Source: VXYL01 sp963666465 (GTDB taxonomy: Bacteria; Pseudomonadota; Gammaproteobacteria; Pseudomonadales; Azotimanducaceae). From it: 64,000 nt of DNA. Below the pieces are notes generated by a model. The model was not told where the DNA came from, ran no database searches, and saw only the letters and a program-made list of their open reading frames with translations. This document shows, one piece after another, positions 44,947 to 54,532 of this stretch. A program made the position numbers and the translations under genes. The DNA is taken from assembly GCA_963666465.1 (NCBI GenBank), contig OY762824.1, positions 4,588,001-4,652,000 on the forward strand. Reading direction: 5' to 3'. Position 1 is the stretch's first letter. Every line of letters starts with the position of its first letter.

Positions 44947-45340
44947 TGGTGGATTGGGAGCTTGCGTCTTCTACGCCGATTGCTGTAACGTGGCGGCCGG
45001 TTTCGCGTGGACATGGAGGCTCCCGAAGGGGGAGAGCATATGCCCTGATACGGAGCCCTTCAGCCACCTTGGGCGTTGCGTGTGGTTGGTGGGCGTGGGT
45101 CAAGAGGCCAAGGCAAGGACGAGTTGCGCGGCAGTGCAGTTCGACTGTGGCCTACGAAGGGCAATGCGGTTGTTTGCCGCCCCGCCGTAGGCAGGATCAG
45201 GTGGGCCGGCCGGTCCTATCCTCGTCGTCAGCCAGCTTGGCTTAATGGCGCGCAGGATCGGCGCTTTCGGTGCCAATTTGCAGGCACCGGGCACCATCCG
45301 CTAACCGACTTGAATGCAGCAACGCCATCTATTTGTTGAA

Positions 45341-45366
45341 GAAAGCCGTGCATGCGCACGGCTTTC
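45341..45366. terminator. Perfect 11-bp hairpin
   Basis: GAAAGCCGTGC and GCACGGCTTTC around ATGC. On the minus strand it would follow the gene ending at 45609 by about 240 bp. It looks like a terminator stem, but the T-run is weak. Confidence 0.4.
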
Positions 45367-45608
45367 GATCAACTTCATGGGCCGAAGCAAAGCAGGCATG
45401 ACATCGCCATCCGACAGCCCGAGCGGCTATCTGACGTTGTCGTTCGGAGCGATGTTGGCGTGTCGCCGTTTCCTGTCCAGCGTATGCGGGCCGTGGCAGC
45501 TACAGAAACGGCGTGCGTTTGGCTGCCGATGGGGCAGCGGGCAGTCGTAGTGGTGCCGCGGATCGAAGGCGACACCGAATCGAACTCGCCCTCGTATCGC
45601 GCAGGCTG

Positions 45609-46316
45609 CTAGGTGGCAACCGGGCAATCTTCCATCCGTTCCCCAAATCGGCGGCTGCCCGTGCAGCGCCTTGGCTGGTTGAAAACGAGGCTCCTCTGGC
45701 CAACAAACTTCCGCTTGCTGTCCTTCGGCAGCCGCTCGGCGACTTCACGGAGGCGCAGGCGGAAGTCTTCCGCCGCCAAGCGGGTGGCGGAAGCCTCTCG
45801 GACACACTCCGTCACGTCTCTGAAGCGACGCCCGAAATTGCCCTCGGGCAGCAAGAGGCACGTTTTGTTTCGGCGTGAGTTTATCTCCTGGTTGACCACG
45901 CCCATCAGATCCCGGGCGGCGGCGAGGGCGCGTTCGGACTCGCGGAGCAAGCCGCGAACTGCGCGATTCACCTGATTCCCGGTCTTTGCCTCCCATGCTC
46001 CCGGAACCTGCACCGGGAGGATCATCGCCTCGATGCCGAGCCGCTCGAACAGGCAGTCGGCGCCGTCGTCGAACGCATCGAGATACAGCACGACGAGCTT
46101 GACGGAGGGTGGCTTTCGCCAATCGGAATCCGTGCGTCTCTTCAGAACCTTTGCAGCCCGCTCGAACACCCGGTCGGCATATTCGGGCGTGTACCGCTCA
46201 GTTCCAGGCTTCATTGCCACGGACCCGATCAGGCAGGCGCCGTTGGACGGGAATCGATCCACGAAGCGGCTGTTCACGTGGTTGGGCAGCCCCGCGAACA
46301 GGACGGAGACCGTCAT
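45609..46316 (-). CDS. Unknown protein, second gene of a coupled pair
   Basis: A 235-residue protein: MTVSVLFAGLPNHVNSRFVDRFPSNGACLIGSVAMKPG, then KPPSVKLVVLYLDAFDDGADCLFERLGIEAMILPVQVPG and RRNKTCLLLPEGNFGRRFRDVTECVREA. It is soluble with an alternating alpha/beta look; the Asp-rich LYLDAFDDGAD and the LLLPEGNFG turn could be catalytic. No family is recognised. Its ATG overlaps the stop of the upstream gene (ATGA), so the two probably work together. Confidence 0.55.
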   Translation of the reverse strand: MTVSVLFAGLPNHVNSRFVDRFPSNGACLIGSVAMKPGTERYTPEYADRVFERAAKVLKRRTDSDWRKPPSVKLVVLYLDAFDDGADCLFERLGIEAMILPVQVPGAWEAKTGNQVNRAVRGLLRESERALAAARDLMGVVNQEINSRRNKTCLLLPEGNFGRRFRDVTECVREASATRLAAEDFRLRLREVAERLPKDSKRKFVGQRSLVFNQPRRCTGSRRFGERMEDCPVAT

Positions 46317-46685
46317 GCGGCCTTCCGACGCAGTTTGGCGACGATGGGCATCGGCATGCTGACCTGGGACAACTCGTCAGGGTCCAGCGCTTGGATGAGC
46401 TTGCCGAGGATGTCGTTGGTTGGAAGGTTGTCCGCCATTGCGACGTCGCGGAACCGCTCTGGCGAGACGCCGCTTCCCTTTCCCTTAAACCAATCGCCGA
46501 TGCTCTTGTGCACGTCGGCATCCGTTGCGTCGGGTACGGCGATCAACTCTCGCGGCACCTCGACCATGTGGTGTTCGGGAACATGGCCGATTGGCATGTC
46601 TGCAAAGCGAACGGCGCCTTCGGTCGTCAGGTATCGCCTGTCTGCTTCTGCGATGGGTTTTCCCGAACCATCCCGGTGGCGGCTG
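46313..46685 (-). CDS. Unknown protein, first gene of a coupled pair (5' end cut by transposon)
   Basis: The protein-like part reads PIAEADRRYLTTEGAVRFADMPIGHVPEHHMVEVPRELIAVPDATDADVHKSIGDWF, then FRDVAMADNLPTNDILGKLIQALDPDELSQVSMPMPIVAKLRRKAA. The frame stays open to 46714 but crosses into the transposon at about 46685, so the true start is lost. No family is recognised. The short linear motifs suggest a regulatory or adaptor protein, but this is a guess. Confidence 0.45.
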
Positions 46686-47202
46686 CTCGCTGGCGCGGCA
46701 CGGCACCTACGCACGCAAGACCCCAGCCGGCACGTGCATCGCCCGCTGGCACTGTCCCGAGAGCCACACCACCTTCAGTCTGCTGCCGGACTGCCTGGCG
46801 GCGCGGCTGCCGGGCACGCTCGCCGAACTCGAGGACGCCGTGGTCACGGCCGAACGGTTCCCGAGCGTGGCCGCCGCCGCGGCGGCGGTGCGTTCCGGTC
46901 GCTCGGAACCGCCGGGGGCCATGCGCTGGCTGCGGCGCCGGATCCGCCTGGTACGCCGCGCGCTGAGTGCGGTACGCGGCCTGTTGCCCGAGCGCTTCGC
47001 CGGCTGCTCCCCGACGGTCCTCGCCTTCCGTGACCGACTCGCTACCGATGCGGCACTCGCCTGGCTGCGCGAGATGGCTGCCCCGCAACTCCGGTCATTA
47101 CCGACGCCGCTCGGATACGCCCACCACACCACAACCCCTGGCCATCCCGTTGTGCCGTTCCAACAACGGGTGGGTCATGACCCACCGCCTCGAAGACCCT
47201 AA
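46680..47202 (+). pseudogene. Transposon helper protein (zinc-binding, 5'-truncated)
   Basis: It reads CSLARHGTYARKTPAGTCIARWHCPESHTTFSLLPDCLAARLPGTLAELEDAV and continues to 47202. The Cys/His pattern followed by SLLPDCLAARLPGTL resembles the DUF6431-like first gene of such transposons. The N-terminus with the first Cys pair is missing at the transposon junction. Confidence 0.5.
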
Positions 47203-47247
47203 CGTGCTCCTCATCCCGCCGCCGACGGCGGCCAACGAGACACACGC

Positions 47248-48580
47248 ATGGCAAGAACGCTCGACGACGACACCCGCCAAGCCGTGGCGCTGTTCCGCTA
47301 CGGCCTGATCGCCGACTTGGCGCACCTGCCCCCCGGGACGCCGGGCACGGGCGAGCGCTTGCGCGCCAAGGCCACCCAGGACTACGTCATCCCCGGCACC
47401 ACGCGCACCCGCGTCGCCGCGGAGACCCTGCGCCACTGGCTCACCGCCTACCGCCAGGGCGGCTTCGACGCCCTGTATCCGAAGAACCGTACCGACCGCG
47501 GCCGCGCCCGGCGCCTGCCGCCGGAAACCGCCGAGATGCTGATCTCGATCAAGGAGGACAACCCGGGCCTGTCGGTACGCGCGGTGATCGACGCCGCCGG
47601 CGAACGCGATCTCCCGGCCGACGTCCATCTCGCCCCGTCGACCGTGCATCGCCTACTCGCCCGTGAAGGACTGCTTGAGAAGCGTTCCACAGAACCGGCT
47701 GTAGACCGGCGGCGCTTCTCATGCCGACTGGCAGGGGAACTCTGGATGTCCGATGTCATGCATGGACCCTCCGTGCCCGACAACCGAAAACGCCGCAAGA
47801 CCTACCTCATCGCCTTCATCGACGACGCCACCCGTGTCGTCCCCTTCGCCGCCTTCGCCTTCGCCGAGAACACCACCGCCTTCCTGCCGGTGTTCAGGCA
47901 GGCTCTCCTGAGAAGGGGACAACCGGCGCGCTTGTACGTCGATAACGGTGCGAGCTACCGATCCCGCCAGCTCGCCCTGGTGTGCGCCGAACTCGGCATC
48001 GCGCTCATCCACGCCAGACCCCATCAACCCGCCGGGAAGGGAAAGATCGAACGCTACTTCAGGACACTTCGGGCCGGGTGGCTCGCCCACCTCGACCTCG
48101 CCGCCATCGACGGCCTCGACACCCTCAACCGCCGCCTCTGGGCTTGGGTGGAAGGCGAATGCCACCAGGCCCCCCACCGCGGCCTCGACGGCGAGACGCC
48201 GCTCGACCGCTGGGCTGCCACCGGCGCCGAGGTGCGCTATCCCACCCCCGGTCCCGAGTTCGACGACCTGTTCCTGTTCGAGGCCAAACGCCGCGTCATG
48301 AAGGACCGCACCGTCAGCCTGAACGGCCAACTCCACGAGGTCGACGCCCTGCTCGTCGGCCAGACCGTCGTGCTCCGCCACGATCCGGGCCGCGCCGCCC
48401 AACCGGCCCCTTGCAGTCGTCCATGACGGCAAGCCTGCAGGCCAGGCCACCGTGCTCGACGCCTACGCCAACACCGCCGTGCGCCGCGCCCGTCCCTCCT
48501 CGCAGGTCGAGACCACAACCCGCCGCCCGAACCGCCGCCGTCCCCCCTCGCACTGCGCAAGCTCAAGGACAACGACTGAT
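47248..48580 (+). pseudogene. Mu-type DDE transposase with C-terminal frameshifts
   Basis: An N-terminal HTH (RVAAETLRHWLTAYRQGGFDAL) is followed by the rve/DDE core: ELWMSDVMHGP (Asp), RLYVDNGASYRSRQL (Asp), PAGKGKIERYFRTLR (Glu). Then comes a Mu-C-like beta-barrel (VMKDRTVSLNGQLHEVDALLVGQTV). The frame from 47248 stops at 48426, but the expected C-terminus (LAVVHDGKPAGQATVLDAYANT, and LALRKLKDND) lies in other frames after an extra base near 48405 and a missing C in a C6 run near 48542. The natural stop overlaps the ATPase start (TGATG). Confidence 0.75.
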
Positions 48581-49379
48581 GTACACCCGACACTTCGCCT
48601 TCGCGCGCCTCCCCTTCGAGAACGACCTCGTCACCGACCAGCTGTTCGAGTCCAACGCCCACCGCGAGGCCGAGGCGCGCCTCAAACACCTCGTCGAACT
48701 GCGCGGCATCGGCCTGTTGACCGGCGAGGTCGGCGCCGGCAAGACCACCGTCTGCCGCCACGTCACCGCCAACCTCCATCCCGGCCTCTTCCGCGTCTAC
48801 TGCGTCTCGCTCACCACCGGCAACGCGCTCGACATGTACAAGTCCATCGGCTGGGAACTCGGCCTGCCCACCGAACGCTCCCGAGCCACCGCCTATCGCA
48901 CCATCCGCAACGAGATCTCCCGACTCGTCGACGAGGCCAAGCAACTCCCCGTGCTCATCGTCGACGAGGCACAGCACCTCAGAAACGATGTCCTGGAGGA
49001 TCTCCGGCTGCTCACCAACTTCGAAATGGACGCCGAGCGCCGCCTGTGCCTGCTGCTCGTCGGACTCACCGAACTCAGGCGCCGACTCGCCATGGCCGTG
49101 CACGAATCGTTGAGCCAGCGCCTCGTCGTCCGACATCACATCGGCAGCCTCGACCGCAGCGAACTCGACGAGTACCTCACCCACCGGTTGCGCCTCGCCG
49201 GGTGCGAACTGCCGCCGTTCGAGCCACCCGCCATCGAGGCCCTCTTCCAGGCCTCTCGCGGCCTGCCCAGGCCCGTCAACCGCATCGCCCACTACGCGCT
49301 CTCCGCCGCCGCCCTGGCCAAGGCCCGAACCGTCGACGAGACGCACCTGCAAAACGCCATCGGCGAACTTCGGCTCTAG
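48579..49379 (+). CDS. TniB/ExeA-like transposition ATPase
   Basis: A 266-residue AAA+ protein: MYTRHFAFARLPFENDL, Walker A GEVGAGKTTVCR (about residues 48-59), Walker B LPVLIVDEAQHL (about 123-134), sensor-1 LCLLLVGLTEL, arginine-finger region LSQRLVVRHHIGSL. In Mu/Tn7-type transposons this ATPase selects targets and activates the DDE transposase. It is coupled to the transposase by a TGATG overlap and looks intact. Confidence 0.85.
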   Translation: MYTRHFAFARLPFENDLVTDQLFESNAHREAEARLKHLVELRGIGLLTGEVGAGKTTVCRHVTANLHPGLFRVYCVSLTTGNALDMYKSIGWELGLPTERSRATAYRTIRNEISRLVDEAKQLPVLIVDEAQHLRNDVLEDLRLLTNFEMDAERRLCLLLVGLTELRRRLAMAVHESLSQRLVVRHHIGSLDRSELDEYLTHRLRLAGCELPPFEPPAIEALFQASRGLPRPVNRIAHYALSAAALAKARTVDETHLQNAIGELRL

Positions 49380-49388
49380 AACGTCCTC

Positions 49389-49613
49389 ATGACCGTCGAT
49401 GCCAACGACCCGCTATCGCCGCTGGAAAACCTCCCCGTCGAAACCATCGCACTCCTGTGCGACTGGCTCCACGATCTTGCCGATGCCATCCAGAACCGCC
49501 ACTGCGCACGACTGATCAACGATCACCATCGCCGCAACGAACGACAGGCCGAACAACGGCATCACCGCGAACACCAACTCGACTGCTTCGACGTTGACCG
49601 TTCGACGTTCTGA
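49389..49613 (+). CDS. Short transposon ORF
   Basis: A 74-residue protein (MTVDANDPLSPLENLPVETIALLCDWLHDLADAIQ, then a His/Arg/Gln-rich tail) lying 9 nt after the ATPase. No family is recognised. Position suggests it belongs to the transposon. Confidence 0.45.
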   Translation: MTVDANDPLSPLENLPVETIALLCDWLHDLADAIQNRHCARLINDHHRRNERQAEQRHHREHQLDCFDVDRSTF

Positions 49614-49756
49614 GCAAACGCCTTCCGCTCAGTCACCCAAGTCCAACTTCACTGCTGGCCACACGGCACACACGGCCGCTCAATGTGGGAAATCCCGTAC
49701 TGATCCACCAGATATAAAGCGAGAATCCCCTGCTGAAACTACGCGGGATACAACAG

Positions 49757-49938
49757 TCGTCGAGGTGGGCGATGCTGGACTCCAGGCTGCCGACGGCGTT
49801 GTCCAGGTCGGCCTTGGTGGCGACGTCGGACAGGGCGTCGGCGAGGACCTGGGCCATGGCCTCGGCCTGGGCGGGCGGGAAGCCGGCGGTCTGGAGGGTT
49901 CTGGCGCAGCGCAGGGTGCCGAGCACGGCGGCGTTCAT
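49757..49938 (-). pseudogene. Coiled-coil paralogue 2 (class A), cut by the transposon
   Basis: Only the first 60 or so codons remain (MNAAVLGTLRCARTLQTAGF, through DNAVGSLESSIAHLD). The frame then enters the transposon end and stops at 49633. The upstream box is intact at 49958-49976. Confidence 0.8.
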
Positions 49939-49976
49939 GGCTGTCTTCCGTTGGGCTGGAGCGTATCACTTTAGCG

Positions 49977-50527
49977 GGCGGGGACGGGAGTTCGGGTGCG
50001 GAAACTGTCCTTGGCGGCGTGAGACATGGCTCGCGGTGACGGCGAGGCGCGCCTTCGGGCGTGGCGGCAGGATGTCTTCCTCCTGAGGACCTCTCTCCAG
50101 GAGAGGCCCGCAAGGGGTGCGAAGGGCATGGCGGCGGCTGCCTGGGATTGGGAGGAACGCGCCCGGGGCGCATTGCGAGGGCAGGATGCCCTTGCCCCAG
50201 GGGACACTGGGATGCCCCCGGCTCCAGGGGGTTGGTGGGGCGTGGGGGGTGCGGCTTGGGGCGTGCGGGAGGGTGCGGCCTCGCTCTGAAGAGAGAGTAG
50301 GGTTGGGGGATTCGTTCTTGGCGGGGAGACGGCCTGCCTCGCTGGGGATGGTGGGGTGTTCCGGGAAAGGCGACGGGGAATGTCGTGGCGGGGGTGGTGT
50401 CGGGAGGGTTTGACGGAGATTCGCGCCCCTCCGGCTCTTCGGCTGGGGGGGCGTGGGCGATGTCCTACGGCGTGCAGGACGAAATGTTTGTGTGTCGGGG
50501 AAAGGCTTATTGGGGCTGTTGGGGCTG
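49977..50527. repeat. Class A upstream block, copy 1 of 3
   Basis: About 300 bp (50000-50300) recur almost unchanged at 52335-52640 and 54595-54900, including GC palindromes (GGGCAGGATGCCCTTGCCCC). A 48-bp hairpin repeat follows at 50453-50500. No gene is supported. Confidence 0.7.
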
Positions 50528-51271
50528 TCAGCCTGGTGCCGTGTCTTTTGGCGGCTTGATGGGCAGAGTGCGGTTCGGCTCTGCTGGCGCGGCTTGCGAT
50601 GCCTGGTCTTCGGATGGGGTTGGGGCTTGCGGTGCCTCTGCATGGGCTGGCGCGGGGGCTGGCTGAAGGAAGTTGTAGGCGGACATGGCGAAGAGGAGTC
50701 CCAGGAGGGCCAGCACGAACTTGAGCTGGCGATCCAGGGCGTCGAACTTGGTGTGGAGTTGGGTGATTTCGGTCTTCTGCTCCGCAAGTGCCCGGTCCGT
50801 TTCGGACTTCTGGGCGGCGAAGCCCGCGTCCATGTCGGCCTTCTGGGCCGCGAAGCGCGAGTCCTGGGCGGCGAAGCGCGTGTCCATGTCCGCCTTCTGG
50901 GCGGCGAAGCCTGCGTCCATGTCCGCCTTCTGGGCGGCGAAGCCTGCGTCCATGTCGGCCTTCTGGGCGGCGAAGCGCGCGTCCATGTCGGCCTTCTGGG
51001 CGGCGAAGCGCGCGTCCACTTCGGCCTTCAGCGCCGCCAGGGCGCCTTTCATTTCGGCCTTCTGTGCCGCGAAGCCGTGCTGCACTTCGGTTCGCAGGCC
51101 GGCGATGGCCTCGTCGAGCCCCTTCTTGGTGGCGGCCAGGTCCTCCCTTGTGGCGACGCCGGCCAGGGCGTCGCCCAGGATCCGGGCGGTGCCGTCGGCC
51201 TGCTGCTGGGTGAAGCCGGCGTCCTTGAGGTTTCGGGCGCAGCGGAGGGTGTCGAGCATGGCGGCTGGCAT
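50528..51271 (-). CDS. Coiled-coil membrane protein, paralogue 3 (class B, long)
   Basis: A 247-residue protein. Leader MPAAMLDTLRCARNLKDAGF, then TQQQADGTARILGDALAGVATREDLAATKKGLDEAIAGLRTEV. The coil is built of 11-residue units FAAQKADMDAG (about eight, one imperfect: TRFAAQDS). The helix KFVLALLGLLFAMSAYNFL is followed by a Pro/Ala tail ending PPKDTAPG. The box is at 51292-51310. Compared with paralogue 5 it is 51 residues longer, all within the coil. It probably sits in the inner membrane with the coil projecting; partner and function are unknown. Confidence 0.8.
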   Translation of the reverse strand: MPAAMLDTLRCARNLKDAGFTQQQADGTARILGDALAGVATREDLAATKKGLDEAIAGLRTEVQHGFAAQKAEMKGALAALKAEVDARFAAQKADMDARFAAQKADMDAGFAAQKADMDAGFAAQKADMDTRFAAQDSRFAAQKADMDAGFAAQKSETDRALAEQKTEITQLHTKFDALDRQLKFVLALLGLLFAMSAYNFLQPAPAPAHAEAPQAPTPSEDQASQAAPAEPNRTLPIKPPKDTAPG

Positions 51272-51628
51272 CGTGGGATCCGGTTGGTTTTGGAGCCTAT
51301 CACTTTAGCGAGTCGGGGCGGCTGTTCAGGTGCGGAAATCGGGAACTGCCGTGTGTGGGAAATGTCGCGCGGCATGCAGGCGGAATCGTCTGTGGCGGGA
51401 CAGGAGCGTTTTGCGGGAAGCCCGTGGGGTTTCGCGGATTGGGCGGAGGGTCAGGTTGCCGAGGAGGCGGCGAGTTCCCGGTGCGGGGCCTTGCTTCCGC
51501 TTCGGTGACGTGGAGGGGCCGGGCGTGGCAGGTGCGGGAGGGAAAGGCTCTGTGGGCGATGTCCTACGGCGTGCAGGACGAAATGTTTGTGTGTCGGGAC
51601 ATGCCTCGTTTCGCTCATGGCGGGCGGG

Positions 51629-52273
51629 TCATGGGCCGGTCGGCTGGGGCGGTGCAGGTTGTGGCGTGGTGGGTGGGTTCGTTGGGGGTTGGGCCTTGGC
51701 GGTGGCTTGGGTGGTTGGGGATTCGGCGGCATCGGCTGCGGTTGCCGGGGGTTGGCTCCGGGAGGGGCCTGGTCCCGCCAAGGCGACATAGCTGAAGCCG
51801 AAGACCGTCGCCAGCATGAGGAGGACGAGTGCGGTGAGCAGCCTCATGCCGTTGGCCAACCCCTTGATGTCGGTGCGCAGGCCGTTGGTCTTCTCGTCGA
51901 TCTTGTCGTGTACCGCGTCGAACTTGGTCCGGGTCGCGTGCTCCATGGCGTCGAGCTTCTGGTCCATGGCGTCGAGCTTCGCCTGGGTCGTGCGCTCCAT
52001 GGCGTCGAGCTTCGTCTCGAACTTGCTGTCGAGGTGGGCGATGCTGGACTCCAGGCTGCCGACGGCGCTTTCGAGCTTCGTCTCGAACTTGCTGTCGAGG
52101 TGGGCGATGCTGGACTTCAGGCTGCCGACGGCGTTGTCCAGGTCGGCCTTGGTGGCGACGTCGGACAGGGCGTCGGCGAGGACCTGGGCCATGGCCTCGG
52201 CCTGGGCGGGCGGGAAGCCGGCGGTCTGGAGGGTTCTGGCGCAGCGCAGGGTGTCGAGCACGGCGGCGTTCAT
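51629..52273 (-). CDS. Coiled-coil membrane protein, paralogue 4 (class A)
   Basis: A 214-residue protein with the class A leader (MNAAVLDTLRCARTLQTAGF) and DNAVGSLKSSIAHLDSKFETKLESAVGSLESS, a 22-residue unit repeated twice. Further coil (KLDAMERTTQAKLDAMDQKLDAMEHATRTKFDAVHDK), the helix LLTALVLLMLATVFGFSYVALAG and the tail ending QPTGP follow. The box is at 52293-52311. It forms a pair with paralogue 3 downstream on the same strand, duplicated as paralogues 6 and 5. Confidence 0.8.
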   Translation of the reverse strand: MNAAVLDTLRCARTLQTAGFPPAQAEAMAQVLADALSDVATKADLDNAVGSLKSSIAHLDSKFETKLESAVGSLESSIAHLDSKFETKLDAMERTTQAKLDAMDQKLDAMEHATRTKFDAVHDKIDEKTNGLRTDIKGLANGMRLLTALVLLMLATVFGFSYVALAGPGPSRSQPPATAADAAESPTTQATAKAQPPTNPPTTPQPAPPQPTGP

Positions 52274-52872
52274 GGCTGTCTTCCGTTGGGCTGGAGCGTA
52301 TCACTTTAGCGGGCGGGGACGGGAGTTCGGGTGCGGAGACTGTCCTTGGCGGCGTGAGACATGGCTCGCGCGGCGACGGCGGGGCGGGTCGCTGGCGGAG
52401 AGGCGCCTTCGGGCGTGGCGGCGGGATGCCTTCCTCCCGAGGGCCTCTCTCCAGGAGAGGCCCGCAAGGGGTGCGAAGGGCATGGCGGCGGCTGCCTGGG
52501 ATTGGGAGGAACGCGCCGGGGGCGCATTGCGCGGGCAGGATGCCCTTGCCCCAGGGGACACTGGGATGCCCCCGGCTCCGGGGGGTTGGTGGGGCGTGCG
52601 GCTTGGGGGCGTGCGGGAGGGTGCGGCCTCGCTCCGGTAGAGAGGAGGGTTGGGGGGATTCGTTCTTGGTGGCAAGACGGCCTGCCTTGTTGGGGATGGT
52701 GGGTGTTTTGGAGGAAGGCGACGGGGAATGTCGTGGCGGGGGTGTCGGGAGGGTTTGACGGAGATTCGCGCCCCTCCGGCTCTTCGGCTGGGGGGGCGTG
52801 GGCGATGTCCTACGGCGTGCAGGACGAAATGTTTGTGTGTCGGGGAAAGGCTTATTGGGGCTGTTGGGGCTG
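52274..52872. repeat. Class A upstream block, copy 2, with 48-bp repeat
   Basis: It repeats the block at 49977-50527 with small indels. It ends with the 48-bp hairpin repeat at 52798 and the same short stretch (GGCTTATTGGGGCTGTTGGG) before the tail of paralogue 5. Confidence 0.75.
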
Positions 52873-53463
52873 TCAGCCTGGTGCCGTGTCTTTTGGCGGC
52901 TTGATGGGCAGAGTGCGGTTCGGCTCTGCTGGCGCGGCTTGCGATGCCTGGTCTTCGGATGGGGTTGGGGCTTGCGGTGCCTCTGCATGGGCTGGCGCGG
53001 GGGCTGGCTGAAGGAAGTTGTAGGCGGACATGGCGAAGAGGAGTCCCAGGAGGGCCAGCACGAACTTGAGCTGGCGATCCAGGGCGTCGAACTTGGTGTG
53101 GAGTTGGGTGATTTCGGTCTTCTGCTCCGCAAGTGCCCGGTCCATGTCGGCCTTCTGGGCGGCGAAGCGCGCGTCCATGTCGGCCTTCTGGGCGGCGAAG
53201 CGCGCGTCCACTTCGGCCTTCAGCGCCGCCAGGGCGCCTTTCATTTCGGCCTTCTGTGCCGCGAAGCCGTGCTGCACTTCGGTTCGCAGGCCTGCGATGG
53301 CCTCGTCGAGCCCCTTCTTGGTGGCGGCCAGGTCCTCCCTTGTGGCGACGCCGGCCAGGGCGTCGCCCAGGATCCGGGCGGTGCCGTCGGCCTGCTGCTG
53401 GGTGAAGCCGGCGTCCTTGAGGTTTCGGGCGCAGCGGAGGGTGTCGAGCATGGCGGCTGGCAT
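52873..53463 (-). CDS. Coiled-coil membrane protein, paralogue 5 (class B, short)
   Basis: A 196-residue protein, almost identical to paralogue 3 outside the coil. Only two perfect ARFAAQKADMD units follow AALKAEVD, then RALAEQKTEITQLHTKFDALDRQLKFVLALLGLLF and the same tail. The box is at 53484-53502. The near identity of leader, tail and both flanks shows recent tandem duplication followed by loss or gain of coil units. Confidence 0.8.
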   Translation of the reverse strand: MPAAMLDTLRCARNLKDAGFTQQQADGTARILGDALAGVATREDLAATKKGLDEAIAGLRTEVQHGFAAQKAEMKGALAALKAEVDARFAAQKADMDARFAAQKADMDRALAEQKTEITQLHTKFDALDRQLKFVLALLGLLFAMSAYNFLQPAPAPAHAEAPQAPTPSEDQASQAAPAEPNRTLPIKPPKDTAPG

Positions 53464-53818
53464 CGTGGGATCCGGTTGGTTTTGGAGCCTATCACTTTAG
53501 CGAGTCGGGGCGGCTGTTCAGGTGCGGAAATCGGGAACTGCCGTGTGGGAAATGTCGCGCGGCATGCAGGCGGAATCGTCTGTGGCGGGACAGGAGCGTT
53601 TTGCGGGAAGCCCGTGGGGTTTCGCGGATTGGGCGGAGGGTCAGGTTGCCGAGGAGGCGGCGAGTTCCCGGTGCGGGGCCTTGCTTCCGCTTCGGTGACG
53701 TGGAGGGGCCGGGCGTGGCAGGTGCGGGAGGGAAAGGCTCTGTGGGCGATGTCCTACGGCGTGCAGGACGAAATGTTTGTGTGTCGGGACATGCCTCGTT
53801 TCGCTCATGGCGGGCGGG

Positions 53819-54532
53819 TCATGGGCCGGTCGGCTGGGGCGGTGCAGGTTGTGGCGTGGTGGGTGGGTTCGTTGGGGGTTGGGCCTTGGCGGTGGCTTGG
53901 GTGGGGGTTGGGGATTCGGCGGCATCGGCTGCGGTTGCCGGGGGTTGGCTCCGGGAGGGGCCTGGTCCCGCCAAGGCGACATAGCTGAAGCCGAAGACCG
54001 TCGCCAGCATGAGGAGGACGAGTGCGGTGAGCAGCCTCATGCCGTTGGCCAACCCCTTGATGTCGGTGCGCAGGCCGTTGGTCTTCTCGTCGATCTTGTC
54101 GTGTACCGCGTCGAACTTGGTCCGGGTCGCGTGCTCCATGGCGTCGAGCTTCTGGTCCATGGCGTCGAGCTTCGCCTGGGTCGTGCGCTCCATGGCGTCG
54201 AGCTTCGCCTCGAACTTGCTGTCGAGGTGGGCGATGCTGGACTCCAGGCCGCCGACGGCGTTGTCGAGCTTCGCCTCGAACTTGTCGTCGAGGTGGGCGA
54301 TCCTGGACTCCAGGCCGCCGACGGCGTTGTCGAGCTTCGTCTCGAACTTGTCGTCGAGTTGGGCGATGCTGGACTCTAGGCTGCCGACGGCGTTGTCCAG
54401 GTCGGCCTTGGTGGCGACGTCGGACAGGGCGTCGGCGAGGACCTGGGCCATGGCCTCGGCCTGGGCGGGCGGGAAGCCGGCGGTCTGGAGGGTTCTGGCG
54501 CAGCGCAGGGTGTCGAGCACGGCGGCGTTCAT
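53819..54532 (-). CDS. Coiled-coil membrane protein, paralogue 6 (class A, long)
   Basis: A 237-residue protein. As paralogue 4, but with three 22-residue units (DNAVGSLESSIAQLDDKFETKL, DNAVGGLESRIAHLDDKFEAKL, DNAVGGLESSIAHLDSKFEAKL). The extra unit (22 residues) plus one tail residue accounts for the whole length difference. Helix and tail are the same. The box is at 54552-54570. Confidence 0.8.
   Translation of the reverse strand: MNAAVLDTLRCARTLQTAGFPPAQAEAMAQVLADALSDVATKADLDNAVGSLESSIAQLDDKFETKLDNAVGGLESRIAHLDDKFEAKLDNAVGGLESSIAHLDSKFEAKLDAMERTTQAKLDAMDQKLDAMEHATRTKFDAVHDKIDEKTNGLRTDIKGLANGMRLLTALVLLMLATVFGFSYVALAGPGPSRSQPPATAADAAESPTPTQATAKAQPPTNPPTTPQPAPPQPTGP

Larger units (their letters stand above)
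44505..45608. other. Spacer holding a MITE and a hairpin, no convincing gene
   Basis: Apart from the MITE (44789-44946) and the hairpin at 45341-45366, several short open frames occur (for example 45352-45612 on the plus strand) but none resembles a known protein or has a good ribosome-binding site. Confidence 0.4.
46680..49757 (+). mobile_element. Mu/Tn7-like transposon (TniA-TniB type), left end missing
   Basis: About 3.1 kb. It holds a zinc-finger helper gene, a Mu-type DDE transposase, an ExeA/TniB-like ATPase and a short ORF. The right end reads GGGATACAACA outward and cuts coiled-coil paralogue 2, fitting the TGT...ACA termini of this class, with subterminal GGGAT repeats. No matching left end was found; the first gene begins mid-protein at the junction, so the left end was probably deleted. 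Confidence 0.7.

Noticed and set aside
45341..45366. Group II intron domain V or other catalytic RNA
   Set aside because: The hairpin lacks the conserved domain V sequence and there is no reverse transcriptase nearby.
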